Below, piece by piece: positions 11,543 through 22,840 of a DNA stretch of 64,000 nt. The stretch covers positions 620,001 through 684,000 of the forward strand of contig NC_039513.1 in assembly GCF_003672135.1 (NCBI RefSeq), given 5' to 3'. This DNA is from Ooceraea biroi (lineage: Eukaryota > Arthropoda > Insecta > Hymenoptera > Formicidae). The notes beneath the pieces are model-generated. The model did not search any database and was not told where the DNA came from. It was given only the letters and a program-made list of their open reading frames with translations. Made by a program: the position numbers and the translations under genes. Position 1 is the first letter of the stretch. The number at the start of each line of letters is the position of its first letter.

Positions 11543-12591
11543 CAGGGTGTTCCGGGTTTTAACCGACAAACTGCGGGAGCATATTCTACTAGTGGAAATA
11601 AGAAAACATTCTTATATCGAGTTTGCTTAGAAATGCTTTATTACAAAGTTATAAACCAATATTGAAAAGAAATATGAGATAAATAACAACGGAACATAGT
11701 GTAGAATTTGGAAGGTCGAAGATGTTTATGTTATGTGTATTCACATGTATTCATGTTCACTATGTTGAAACGATTCAGTATGATTGTTACTTTCACAACA
11801 GTAGCTGTTAGATTTCAATCGTCGTGTGAACTAGCAATTACTATCAGAATGCCAAGTGTTTTCAAATGAGGAATACATTGATATTCATTTCGTGTACGGA
11901 TTCTGTGACAGAAATGCACGAGCTGCCGTACGAGAGTATCAACGTAGATTTCCTAACAGGAAAGTACCAGATAGTTCTGTGTTTAGTAATACCCATTTGC
12001 AATTACGTAATTTGGGTTCATTTCGACCTATGAATGAATATGATGATGTTCGTTCAGCTCTAAGACACCGACGACGCTCGGAAAGAATCTTAAATCTTTT
12101 TGATAATACTCCTACACAAAGTGTTCGACGTGCTTCAGCTCAACTGCAGATATCACGAAACACTATTTGGAGAACATTGCGTGCTGATGACAGATTCGCA
12201 TATCATTACACACCTGTACAAGAATTACTTCCAATCGATTATCAGAAACGAGTCGAATTTTGTAACTGGTATGTGAATGCAGTAGAAAGGGACAATCTTT
12301 TCTCATCAATGATATTATGGACAGATGAAGCGACCTTTACAAGACGAGGCATATTCAATTCTCATAATAGCCATGTATGGGCTCATAATAATCCACATAC
12401 TACCAGACAAAGAAACATAATTTTTATTTTTGTGAAAAAATCCGTTGTTACTTATCTCATATTTCTTTTCAATATTGGTTTATAACTTTGTAATAAAGCA
12501 TTTCTAAGCAAACTCGATATAAGAATTTTTTCTTATTTCCACTAGTAGAATATGCTCCCGCAGTTTGTCGGTTAAAACCCGGGACACCCTG
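11543..12591 (+). mobile_element. IS630/Tc1-mariner-type element with about 140-bp inverted ends
   Basis: The ends CAGGGTGTTCCGGGTTTTAA and their inverted copy at 12453-12591 pair over about 140 bp and are flanked by TA. The 1049-bp total is too short for a full element of this group; the inner part of the transposase is missing. It is inserted in non-autonomous Helitron copy 2, so it is younger than that copy. Confidence 0.88.
11856..12485 (+). pseudogene. Truncated IS630/mariner-type transposase
   Basis: The N-terminal half has the helix-turn-helix region (ARAAVREYQRRFPNR, then SVRRASAQLQISRNTIWRTL) and the first catalytic Asp in LWTDEATFTRRGIFNSHN. After about residue 190 the protein leaves the family and reads into the inverted terminal repeat. 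The second and third acidic residues are therefore absent, the result of an internal deletion. The HTH and first-Asp motifs match the same transposase group as the gene at 17933-19004. Confidence 0.88.
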
Positions 12592-12898
12592 TATATATAA
12601 GCCAAATACCACTCACTCACTCATCAACGTGCAGTCTGAACCACTGTACCTATCGACTTGAAATTGTAAGGGGATATTCCTACTATCACGTAGGTGCTCA
12701 CTAAGGGAGGGTTTTCCGAAATTCCACCCCTAACGGGTGAGAAGGGGTAAAATGTGTTTTTATTTAATTCTACACATAAATATCGCGGGCGAAGCCGGGA
12801 CGGGGGATGCTAGTATAAAATAAATGTAAAATATAAAATGAGTTTTATTAAAATATTATTAATAATTAATAAGTGTAAAATATAAAATTTATTTAAAC

Positions 12899-13499
12899 AA
12901 ATGTTAATAACTTTTGAAAGTTCAACTACAAACGAAACAACTAGAAACGATTCTGAAAAAGACAGCGCAAGCGGATTCGCGAATCTTAACAAATGGCAAA
13001 GTTAGCTATTTTTCATTTAAATGTTAATAACTTTTGAACGGTTAAACTACAAACGAAACGAAACAACTACAAACGATTCTGAAAAAGAAAGTGCAAGCGG
13101 ATTCGCGATATTTTAACAACTGGCAAAGTTAGCTATTTTGCATTTAAATAAATGTTAATAACTTTTAAAAGTTCAACTATAAACGAAACAACTAGAAACG
13201 ATTCTGAAAATGATAGCGCAAGCGGATTCGCAATATCTTAAGAAATGGCAAAGTTAGCTATTTTTTATTTAAACAAATGCTAATAACTTTTGAAAGTTCA
13301 ACTACAAACGAAACAACTAGAAACGATTTTGAAAAAGACAGCGCAAGCGGATTCGCGATATCTTAACAAATGGCAAAGTTAGCTATTTTTCATTTAAACA
13401 AATGTTAATTAATACCTTTTGAACAGTTCAACTACAAACAAAACGAAACTACAAACGATTGTCAAAAAGTCAGCGCAAGCAGATTCGCGATATCTCAAT
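12899..13499. repeat. Minisatellite, period about 125 bp, 4.8 copies
   Basis: Four full units and one partial unit begin near 12899, 13020, 13152, 13276 and 13402. Each contains ATGTTAATAACTTTTGAA, AACGATTCTGAAAA, GCGCAAGCGGATTCGCGA and TGGCAAAGTTAGCTATTTT. Units differ by point changes and small indels of a few bases. No coding potential is shared between units. Confidence 0.92.
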
Positions 13500-13539
13500 A
13501 TTCTCAATACTCAACGTATCAAACGCAGTATGAATTCTC

Positions 13540-13960
13540 CATAACGCGCTTATGTGAACGCACCTTGACGGACAAATTCGCTTTGCTTGTGTGCGTGCGA
13601 GTGTACGTACGTGAGTCTGAACAAGAATCTGGACTGGAGAAGAAAAACGAAACGTCACAATTCTAGCATACGATTATGATATCTCAGGATAGACTGCACC
13701 AATCGCGTTCGGAGTGGTCGCGATCGAAAGCTTGCATCCATATTATGTTATTAAAGTGCCGTTTGATTTTTGATTACGGCTTTAGATCCTGAGATATTTT
13801 AATCGAAAGTTTGTGTGACGTGAAATTCCGGATAAGCTATACGGTAGCGCCTCAACGATGCCGCGCCAGTGCCGTATCAAGCGGCTATTTATTTTCTTAT
13901 GTACTTGGCGTCGCGACGCTACCGCGTCGCTTGATTTTGTATTTACCAAGCAGAGCAGTA
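13540..13960. repeat. Dispersed repeat, copy A (carries the empty site)
   Basis: This stretch matches 27495-27965 continued at 49047-49105. Shared landmarks include GACGGACAAA-TCGCTTTG, GTAGCGCCTC, GATGCCGCGCCAGTGC, and TTGGCGTCGCGAC followed by CCGCGTCGCTTGAT. In copy A the text runs straight through GCGGCTATTTATTTT, whereas in copy B a 21-kb unit is inserted at that TA. It also lacks the small hairpin MITE found in copy B at 27786-27903. It has no clear coding function. Confidence 0.8.
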
Positions 13961-14519
13961 TATATTAGTAAGCGTTTTTTTGAAAGATTTTTTAGAGTTG
14001 GGTTTAATATTTTCCAATCTTCCAACCCATACCAATTGTGTTCCGCATTCATCCGTTAAAATACTTGCCATCATTCTTGAGCACATTTCAGATAAATTTG
14101 CACCTCCTTGTGCCTTTGGAATATTTACCTTTAGAATCCTATTCTAAAAAAGGCGTGTTAACTTCGTGAAGTTCTTTTTTATCAAATATTGAGGCCTCTT
14201 TTCCGCGACGCTGATTGGTTCTCTCGCTTAACTCGAACTTCGTGTGACTTGAACTTCGTGTTGCGAATGTCAGAATGTCATAGTGGCTGTCAGTGCGATT
14301 ATATTGACAGTTTTATTTATTATATTATTTTTATTTTATTTTTTTTAATTTCTTATTTTATTTATAGCGCATGTAGCGCGCGCCTGTGTTGCTAGTATTA
14401 CAAATAAAAAATTAATAGATTATTTAGCGTTAAGAGAATGCATAAATATGAGAACGAATGGGTTAACCTGAATGACAATATTTATATTTTAACCCTTTAA
14501 TAATATATATTTTTGCAGC
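13961..14519. other. No gene seen
   Basis: Mixed AT-rich sequence. It includes a T-rich stretch around 14320-14365 and short GC patches. Frames here are short and without recognisable domains. Confidence 0.5.
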
Positions 14520-14521
14520 AA

Positions 14522-15026
14522 TCACAGTTTACTTACTAAGTCTTTAAAATTCTCTTCATCTTCCAGCATCGTATTAATATTTAAAAGCATTTCTACAGAT
14601 GATGCTGGTATACCTAATTTTTTAATGATAGTACAAAAGTCTCTCTTACAAAGTAACGTACTCGAATAAAAACGACAAACGAACAACCAAAACAGGCTTG
14701 GTAACCTAAAATTACACAACACCACCACTCGTCTAACTATATAACCAAACGTAAAATTCCCTAACTGGACGAGTGTACATACATACCAATTAATATTATT
14801 CACCAGTAGCATTTGAAAAGACTTATCTTAACAATTATATGTTACTCCGAGTAATTTCGTCAAAAGATTCTGTATTATCAACAACTTTTCGTTTCTTGCT
14901 GCTTGTTGATTCAATCTCATGAAGGGCTTCCTCCGCAGCATTTTGCAAAACATGATAAAATTGCCTCTTACTTTTGGTAGCACGTAAAAAGTTCATTATA
15001 AATGGTCCAAATCGCAAATAACTGTG
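14522..15026 (-). CDS. Possible two exons of an unrecognised protein
   Basis: On the minus strand an exon-like block at about 14838-15026 follows a CACACACAG acceptor. It encodes a segment with FIMNFLRATKSKRQFYHVLQ and a basic KKRK patch, and ends at a possible donor before GTAACA. A second block, about 14522-14615, encodes SSVEMLLNINTMLEDEEN and stops. The first block's length and hydrophobic pattern resemble a BESS-type motif, but that is weak. The gene may begin with the exon at 15878-16006. It is not recognised as any named family. Confidence 0.35.
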
Positions 15027-16705
15027 TGTGCAATATAAATAACTAATATCAAAGTATATATATTTTCACATATACATATACACAGAAAAAAAAGATGTAT
15101 CAACAATATCAGTGTAAGTTGAATAAAATCGGTTGATGCAACATCAATATTAATGAACGAAAAACATGATTAATTGGAAAAAAATTATTTCTTAGTATTT
15201 CGATTATTTTATTTAAAAACATGTTAATTAACGTAGAAAATTTAACCGGCACATTTTTTACAAGAAAACACAAATTTTCCAACTGTGTAATAAAATATAT
15301 ATAATACTTTATTATAATCACACAATTATTTTCACTCTCTCACTTATATAGAAGATCAACATATTGTTCTGTAAATTTTAACAGATAAAATTCTGTCAAT
15401 AATAATACGGAACAAAAACAAAAATCAATAACTAATATAATTAAATGAATTATTTTATGTTTATGTGGCAGTCCGTGACGTCAACATTTAATTCAAGCAA
15501 TAGCATTTTTTTTCTGTGTACAATTTTTGTATGGAATATTTTTTCGAAAATGCGTATTTTTCGAAACATTAGGTCGAGTCCCTTTTTTCTATATTCTATA
15601 TTTATATATAATAATACCTACTTTTTCTATTTATATATAATAATACTTACAAATTTGCTTGCTGCTATATGTGTTAATTGTAATTAATTTTAATCAGATA
15701 CTTGATCTTATTATTTTCTTTCTCTCTCTCTCTTTCTCTCCACTTTATGTCCACATTCACAAAAGTAATTTACTGCATCAAAATTGTATCCTCTGGAAAT
15801 TATAACCGTTTTAAAACACTTTACTTTATTGACGACAGCTGTCACTCCACATACCACAATACTGAAGATTAAACTTACCTTACAACAATATTTATCTTGC
15901 ACGAGAAAATACGTGTAACCTATATGTATACGTCTATCAGAAGATGGATTACTTTTATCGTCTAATTTTTTATCGTACGTTATTCGTACATAGCAAACGG
16001 TTGTCATGGAATGCGCAAAAAATAACGAAAAAAACAATAGCTAATCTTGGTGCATAATCTATGCAATACTTCGCGCGATTTCGTATTTATTAAAAAATGC
16101 TATATTAATCTAATTATAGTATTATAGTATTGTATTATAGTATTATAGTATTATAATATTGTATTGTAATATTAGATATTATTATATTATCTTTTCTATG
16201 CATGCACACACGCACGCACGCACACATTAATTTCTCTTGACTTAATATTTATTAGAAATAAATATAATGTTATTATAATAAAATAAATAAAATATAATTT
16301 ATTAATTTTTATTTATTAATTTCTATTGTAAGGATGTATTATTTTAATTAAATTACATTAATGTAGATTAAAATATAGCACAATATTTCATAAGAATATC
16401 AGTGGCGTGAAAATGACAGTGGAGACATTTTCAAAACAGAAGTTTAAATTGAGCATTTCAACGATATTATATTGATCCTCTCAAAAATATTTTATTAAAC
16501 TATTCCCATAGAGTTCTTTGGATATTGTTAAGAGAATGTTCCATTAACATGCCAACATAAACGTTTACTCAGTATTCTCGATGAAAGGCTGTAGGAACAT
16601 TCATACAAGATTATATCTAGGACATTAATGGAATATATCACTTAACATACAGTTAATTCTATGCCAAAATATTTTTCATTAATGTTCTAGATACAATCCT
16701 ATATA
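15027..16705. other. Mostly non-coding, low-complexity tracts
   Basis: The stretch holds a CTCT tract near 15719-15740, an AT/TAG-rich tract at 16115-16195 and a CACG tract at about 16201-16226. From 16420 to 16700 there is ATTCC/ATTAATGG-rich sequence related to the tandem block at 19168-19485. The only possible exon is listed separately. Confidence 0.5.
15878..16006 (-). CDS. Possible first exon of an unrecognised gene
   Basis: An internal Met (MTTVCYVRITYDKK) opens a stretch of about 43 codons that ends at a good donor, AAG followed by GTAAGT on the minus strand, near 15878. The start VRITYDKK and the following HIGYTYFLVQ resemble beginnings of small transposon-associated or BEN-type proteins in ants, but there is no firm domain. 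If real, it may splice to the blocks at 14522-15026. Confidence 0.3.
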
Positions 16706-16850
16706 CAGGGTGATTCAGAACAAACGTCAGTCCTTAAAATGACGTATTCCTGAGGTAATTCTAAGACAATTTTTCCTGTAGCAAAATTTTGTCCGAAGCT
16801 TAGTTTTCAAGTTATAAGCGAAAATAGTTAGCAAATTACGGGCCGAGTAC
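16706..16850 (-). mobile_element. Terminal repeat of an IS630/mariner-type element
   Basis: CAGGGTGATTCAGAACAAAC begins just after TATATA. It continues through TTTTGTCCGAAGCTTAGTTTTCAAGTTATAAG, the usual 3' terminal region of this transposon group. The matching right end is not found beyond the transposase at 19004, so the element is one-sided here. About 880 bp of unrelated-looking sequence separates it from the transposase frame. Confidence 0.65.
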
Positions 16851-17932
16851 GGACGATACGTAGGGGCGGCAGAACTCACCCTCGACGCGGGCCCGATTAC
16901 GCGATCAGCTGCTACACGCAGTGGTACGCGCGCGCGCGCACACACACACGCTCACACATTCTTACCTTATAAGATATTCGATGTCTTCATACTGTTGTAA
17001 AAGGCGAAGAATAAGTAAATGGCCCCACGATCGCGGATAACAATAAAATCACAAATTTACATGTAACACACTGAGTAATGAGTCACAAGTCTTTTTCTTT
17101 AATATATTGTATCACGTATTTACTCACGCACTCGATTAATTTATAAACGAATCTATCGGCTTATTATTCACTACCGATTAATTATTCGGCAACTGAGAAT
17201 TACTCGACGAAAAAAACACATTACGCACAATCACAGTAATCACTATCGAGGCAATTACGAACGAATCTGTTGTTTCATCACTATTCACAGTCCACCTCCG
17301 ATCACTACCGATTCAATTACCACCGATTAATTAATTATTAAAGTTACTTGAAGGAAAGAAACGCGTTACATACACCGCGCAGTTACACGATGCGGAGACT
17401 GCTCGACGCGCGCGGCAACAGTCAATAAGGTTACGGTGGGTTATGTTTAAGGCGCGCTCGGCAGCGCACTCTCCCGTTTTGTGTTTGAGTGAGTGAGAGA
17501 GAGAGAGAGGCGGTGTATTCATTCCCGAAATTCTGACCGCATGAGAAAAATTCTTTTCTAAAGAATAGGGGCCGTTTTTCAAAGCAATCATTTCAATAAC
17601 GTAACGATATGATTTTATGATTTTGATATCGATATTAATAAACACATTATGTTGATAATTATTTTCAAATAACAAAGAAGAATGAAGGTGTATTTTATGC
17701 ATAATGCATCATTTCTTCTTGTTGTTCACTGAATATTAAACAAGGATAAATAATGCATTATGCGTGAAATGAAAATGCACTTTAAGAGTATAAGATTGAT
17801 TATAAATATTGCGAGAACCGAAGCGTTTTGATCCCTCTCTTGGATTTTTTTTATGTTTCTGCAACTGCAAAAGATGTTCCACGTTCAAATGCTTTGTTCG
17901 CTCTGAAAAGAGCGGATTGGACTCGAAAACTT

Positions 17933-19004
17933 TTATAGCAAGTGCTCGAAATGACCACCATCCATCCTGACGCAAGCTCTCATGCGTTTTGACAAATTTC
18001 TTGTGACGTCCTGCATTACATCTTCTTCGATGTCCCAAATGGCATGTCGGAGTCTTGTTTCCACATCGTCAACATCTTCCGGAAGCGTTTTATAAATTAC
18101 TTCCTTGCAATAGCCCCACAAGAAAAAATCGAGAGGGTTGAGATCCGGAGATCTTGCGGGCCAAGGTATCGGGCCATACCGACCCATCCAGCGTCCAGGA
18201 AACTGGTCATTTAAAAAAGTTGTTACAACTCTAGCGTTGTGTGGCCCGGCACCTACTTGTTGAAAAATAATTTTGTTTCTTTCCACCAACGGTACATCTA
18301 AGAAATCTGGAAAGTTATCTCTTAGAAGCTCGACGTACGTTTGACCAGTTCACGTTTGTTGCGGAAGAACAATTAGACCAAGTATTTGTGTTCCCATTAT
18401 TCCAGCCCACACATTTATCTTCCAATGAGTTTGAAAGTTTCTAAGTCGTGTGACTCTGGGATTTTCGTCGCTCCAATAATGCATGTTGTGGGAATTATAA
18501 ATTCCTTCCTGTGTGAATAGCGATTCATCGCTGAATATGATACGAGAAGGAAATCTGGGATCTCGATCTACTTCCCTTAGAAAATTTTCGCAGAACGTTT
18601 TTCTTCTTTGGTAATCTTCTGGTCGCAAATGTTGCACGCATGTGTAGTGAAATGCGTGCAACTTTTCTTCCTTCAATATCCTCTGCACAGTTGCATAAGA
18701 TAAATCTTGTTCTCGAGCAACAACCCGAATGTTCTTTTCAGGATTATCCTTGAAAGAATGTACTACGTTCTCCACATTTCGTACATTTCTTGCCTCCCGA
18801 TTACTCCCAGTGTCGTGTTTGTTAGCAAGGACACTGCCGGTCTCGTGTAATCTTTGTGCCGCTCGAAGTATGACGCGAGCCGATGGATGTCTTGCTCGGT
18901 TCGGATACAATTCGGTGTATCGTCTTGCAGCTACGTGGTACTGCCCGTGACACTCGCCAAGTGCCATTAACATGTCATAATATTCTTCGTTGGTGCATGC
19001 CATT
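17933..19004 (-). pseudogene. IS630/mariner-type transposase, inactivated
   Basis: The start chosen is the Met of MACTNEEYYDML at 19004; the upstream frame to 19129 lacks family character. Motifs in order: HTH region, first Asp in IIFSDESLFTQEG, a Trp-rich stretch, then FQQVGAGPHNA where active members have a catalytic Asp instead of Val, and WPARSPDLNPLDFFLWGYCKE with the last acidic residue. A TGA at 18350-18352 interrupts one continuous frame. Loss of the second Asp and the nonsense codon predict no activity. About 357 codons is normal for the family. Confidence 0.93.
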
Positions 19005-19167
19005 CTTCTAACGCTTCTTAACGCCTCTAATGATAATCGAAGGATTATTGATTGCAGTATTGATCGCTTCATCCTATTTATACGATCTTCGCGGGGGGTC
19101 GATGCCCCCTCCGCGACCCCCCTGACCAATCGCGGGTGTCCGCGACTCGCTGTATATATTTCCAGAG

Positions 19168-19485
19168 CATTCTATAGACAACATTTAAAGATCATTCCCA
19201 TTGGCATATTAATGGAACATTCTCTTCAGAATGTCTATGAAATACTCCATAAATGTTTTTTTAATATATCTCCATTTTCATACTAATAGCATTCTATAGA
19301 TAACATTTAGAGAACATTCCCACTGGCATATTAATGGGGCATTCTCTTCAGAATATCTAAAGAACATTTCGGGAATAGTTCAATAAAATACATTCCGAAA
19401 GAAATGTCTATGAAATGCTCCATAAATGTTTTTTTTTATATATCTCCAATTTCATACTAATAGTATTCTCATGGAACATTCCTCG
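19168..19485. repeat. Imperfect tandem duplication
   Basis: Two units, 19168-19289 and 19290-19462, share GCATTCTATAGA-AACATTTA, the CATATTAATGG block, TCTCTTCAGAAT and CTCCATAAATGTTTTTTT. A third partial unit follows. The second unit carries about 50 extra bases. The block ends near CCAACTGGGCT. Similar ATTCC/ATTAATGG text at 16500-16680 suggests one element split by the intervening transposon sequence. Confidence 0.7.
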
Positions 19486-19713
19486 ATATTCCCATGCCAA
19501 CTGGGCTCTTACTCCTCCATCTATATTAAAAAAATAAGTAAAAAATTAAATACAAATAAAAAATTAAATGTATAAAAATTGGTTGTATTTATTTTTCTAA
19601 TTTGTTTTATTTTCAAATTATGTAGACTATAAATTCATTTTATTTCATTTTATTTGTTTCTCCATTTATTATTTAATTGTATTAATATCGAAGACATTGC
19701 AATAAAATGCAAG

Positions 19714-20630
19714 GGTAAATATTGACAATAACGAAGGCCGCCCCGATGACCTTGACCGTGACATATATTATAGAGGTCATCCTCCTGAGTGGCCTTCAAA
19801 AGGTTTTAGCTGTCGCTCGTTGGTTATTAAAAAGTTATTAACAAAAGAAGTGTAATGATTTCGCATGCGTTTTCGACTGTAGAATTGTACCAATGACTCG
19901 ATAATCTTTGCGTGGGGCGGGTAATGCAGGGCAAAGCCCGTCCACCTACACTCCCGCCGAAAAAAAATAGAAACGAACTGCAGGGGGACTAGGAACGAAT
20001 GACATAGGGGGCGGTGTGGGATGGTATCGGCATCGTTTTCAGCCCGCTTCGCGGGAGGGCGGGGGGCAGGGGCTTCGCCCCCCCCGCCGGAGCCAGTGTA
20101 ACAAATTTCACACAGATTTTAATCACTTGGTACACGGCACGGATCCTGGCGGGGGGAGGGACGAAGCCCCTCCCGCCCTGCCCTCCCGCGAAGCGGGCTG
20201 AAAACCGAGCGTATGTGTCCGGGGCTCCAATTTCGGAAAATATAACCTAACCCAAACCTATTTCTGATTTACACGCGGCTAAAATTCCATCAAATATACT
20301 CTTTTGTAAACGTATATGGTATCGTAAAATTATGCTCTATTCATTAAACTTTTTTGTTAATAATTTTTTAACAAACAACGGGCGACGGCTAAAATCTTCT
20401 GCAGATTACTCGGAAGGATAATCTGTATAATATATATCAAGATCAAGTCCTCACTTCGCGTAGATAGCTAAAAATTCGTGCAAAATCATTAAACTTCTTT
20501 TGTTAATAACTTTTTAATAAATAACGAGCGACGGCTAAAATCTTTTAAAGGTCACTCAGGAGGGTAATCTTGACAATATATATCAAAGTCAAGGTCATCG
20601 GGGCAGCTTCCGTTATTGTCAATATTTACC
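19714..20630. mobile_element. Foldback MITE 2, 8-bp TSD
   Basis: A 917-bp element starting GGTAAATATTGACAATAACG with the inverse at its right end. It is flanked by a perfect 8-bp duplication AATGCAAG (19706-19713 and 20631-20638). The arms contain GATGACCTTGACC and the GTTATTAACAAAAGAAG motif seen in MITE 1. The centre is GC-rich with repeated CCCGCTTCGCGGG hairpins, the source of spurious open frames on the plus strand. No transposase remains. Confidence 0.92.
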
Positions 20631-20733
20631 AATGCAAGTTATTTAAAATTAGAAATAATCCATTCCCATACAAAAATATATTTAAAACTGTATATTCTTT
20701 TTTAACTTTTATTTTTTTTTAATAAACAAGTTT

Positions 20734-21135
20734 TTAAGTAGAAAATTTAATTTTAGAATTACCTTGGAAAGATTTCTGAGTAGTAAAAGCTACATCTAAT
20801 TTCATTTGTTTGTTTGAAAATGTTCTTATTTTTTTCAAACAAGTAACCTTTGCTGCTGATACATTGGATGAATCACTTGATCCTGACGGAGAAGAAATTA
20901 ATTGATCATAATGATCATTATTACTTTTTTCAGGTTCAGTATGACCCATTTCCTTTTTTGTGTTTTTTTACGTTTCTCCAGATTAAATACTTTTACTTTA
21001 GGATGATTGCGCTGCATATGAAAATTCAGATTTGTGGTATTACCACATAGTTTTACTTCCACTCCGGAAAGTTTGCATCTGGATGTAATATTACCCTTTA
21101 CAAAATGTTTCCAAATTTCCATTGTTGGTGGCACT
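20734..21135 (-). pseudogene. hAT transposase fragment, BED zinc finger
   Basis: The minus strand encodes PPTMEIWKHFVKG followed by GNTTNLNFHMQRNHP, the form of a BED-type DNA-binding finger at the start of hAT transposases. The usual C-x-x-C pair reads CKLS, so one Cys ligand is lost. A frameshift near 20945 leads into a Ser-rich linker, EPEKSNNDHYDQ to KSFQGNSK. The catalytic domain is absent; the fragment ends near MITE 2. Confidence 0.72.
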
Positions 21136-21608
21136 GAAATGTGGAAAATATGATCTATAATACAGCAAAATTTCAATAAAAATGATAAATTAAAAATTAT
21201 TAATGTATGCATTCAGAGCAAATTAAAATTTTAATAAGTTTTTTTGCAAAATAAATGTAAATACAATTAAATGTCAAAACCGAAAAGTATATAACTATGA
21301 ATAAATAAAAATGTAATAACTGTCTATAAAAATTTTTCCAAATATGAACTTTAAAACTAATTTTGTAATTTAATTTGATATTTGCACTTATATTATGAAA
21401 AAATCATTATAAAATTAATGATATCGTGCTTATATCGCTCTGAAAGAATACAATAGGATTAGAGTAAGGAAAGTTATAAGAAATGGATGGAATAATCATG
21501 TGCGTACTATTTTATGCATGCTTTGGGACCAATTGACATTCGAGGTTTGAGGTTAGGAATATCCTGAGGTTAGGAATATCCTGAGTTTCAATCAACTGTA
21601 AAAATTTT

Positions 21609-22485
21609 GGTAAATATTTACCTTTACACAGCCCGCACCAAATGACCTCCGATTGACCTTGACATTGACCTTTTCCAATGCTCATTGTTCATTAAAAAGG
21701 TATTAACAAAAGCAGTAAGAGAATGAAGTATAAGAATTTGTAAATTAGTAACAAAACAAGTTGGAATAATTATGCACATAAGGAAACATAAGTTTCGAAA
21801 ATATAGTAGTTATTTTGAATATGAACGAACAAAATTTATTTAAAGCAGTGAATCATTAATATATAGAATAGTTTGTCATATAAATATAAGGTATTCTTTA
21901 TTTTAACCAAAAGCACAAAACAGGTAAATAAAAATAATTTTCTGCTTTAATCGAAATTAAAGACTTATTAAGGATTATTTATTTGTTCAACTGAATATAC
22001 CATTATTTATATAATTAATGGAAAATTAATCGAACACTTAACGCACTGACTATACGACACACTGGTTACGTTTGATTTCTGACAATATAAGAATATGACT
22101 GTGAAAATTTGTATATAAACATAGCCATAAATACAGGCGAAGCCCGTCCTTCAAATCTATCTCAAAGACACAAGTCTAATCCAACCCGTGTCCAAGAAGT
22201 AATAGAATCTAATAAATTAATTTAAACAACGATTCACTGCTTTAAAAATTATTTTCTTCATCTTACCTACAATTATAATAATCTTATTGATTATTTGTGT
22301 AATATGGAAGTATTATGTGTCCAAGAAGTAATAGAATCAGTATTAAATTTATATTGTTAATAACTTTTTAATGAACAATGAGCATTGGAAACGGTTAATG
22401 ACCTTGACCTTGTTAGGGGTCAAGGTCAATGTCAAGGTCAATCGGAGGTCATTTGGTGCGGGCTGTGTAAAGGTAAATATTTACC
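21609..22485. mobile_element. Foldback MITE 3, same family, TSD not preserved
   Basis: Both ends read GGTAAATATTTACC, a 14-base palindrome, followed by CTTTACACAGCCCGCACC and GACCTTGACATTGACC in inverted orientation. The arms share GTTATTAAC-type sequence with MITEs 1 and 2. The flanks (AAAATTTT and AATTAATC) do not match, so the target duplication has decayed or one end has changed. There is an inner pair of inverted repeats around AAAGCAGTGAATCA. No coding capacity. Confidence 0.8.
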
Positions 22486-22642
22486 AATTAATCTATTTTA
22501 ATACAAGTATATAAACATTATCATAGAATATTTCTTTTTATCAATGGCACAATTAATAAAATGATCAATGCCATGAGACACACACACACACACACATGCA
22601 ATATTTTTCTTAACTTCGTTTTGTTAAGCGTAATTTACTTAC

Positions 22643-22820
22643 CATATTTACTAAAAATGTGACATTTATATCTAACAAAATTATCTTTAACTGATATTTC
22701 CTTTACTATTGCGGTTCTAATATTTTTCACTCCTTTAGGCCAATAACAATGATCTGGTTCATCTAGCCAAATTACGGGAACCACCGAAATATCTAAATTG
22801 TCGAATTGTACTACTGCATA
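22643..22820 (-). CDS. Exon of a DUF4806-type protein, N-terminal domain
   Basis: The exon has acceptor TTTTCAG at 22821 and donor G followed by GTAAGT at 22643. It encodes YAVVQFDNLDISVVPVIWLDE, then CYWPKG and a run ending KCHIFSKY. This matches the second exon of the DUF4806 gene at 31681-31886 in layout (V-x-F start, VIP/VP-x-W-L, C-x-(Y/W)P) and ends in the same intron phase at the equivalent residue. It lies directly downstream of the CACTA-like transposase on the same strand. No further exons were found before MITE 3. Confidence 0.72.
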
Positions 22821-22840
22821 CTGAAAAATAAATTAAGATT

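Larger units (their letters stand above)
11535..12813 (+). mobile_element. Non-autonomous Helitron copy 2, split by a Tc1/mariner insertion
   Basis: The first bases TCTATATA are at 11535-11542 and the rest (TATATAAGCC to CTAG) at 12592-12813. A Tc1/mariner-type element sits between them at a TA. The body matches copy 1, including the TCACCCGTTAGGGG-type segment and the closing GC hairpin, with small differences such as loss of a few bases in the hairpin loop. It lies 21 bp after copy 1 in the same orientation, giving a head-to-tail pair. Confidence 0.75.

Noticed and set aside
12899..13499. CRISPR-like array
   Set aside because: Units are adjacent 125-bp repeats with no unique spacers, in a eukaryotic genome.
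20014..20250. Two open frames on the plus strand
   Set aside because: Same artefact in the core of MITE 2, with CCCGCTTCGCGGG hairpins read as Ala/Gly/Pro text.
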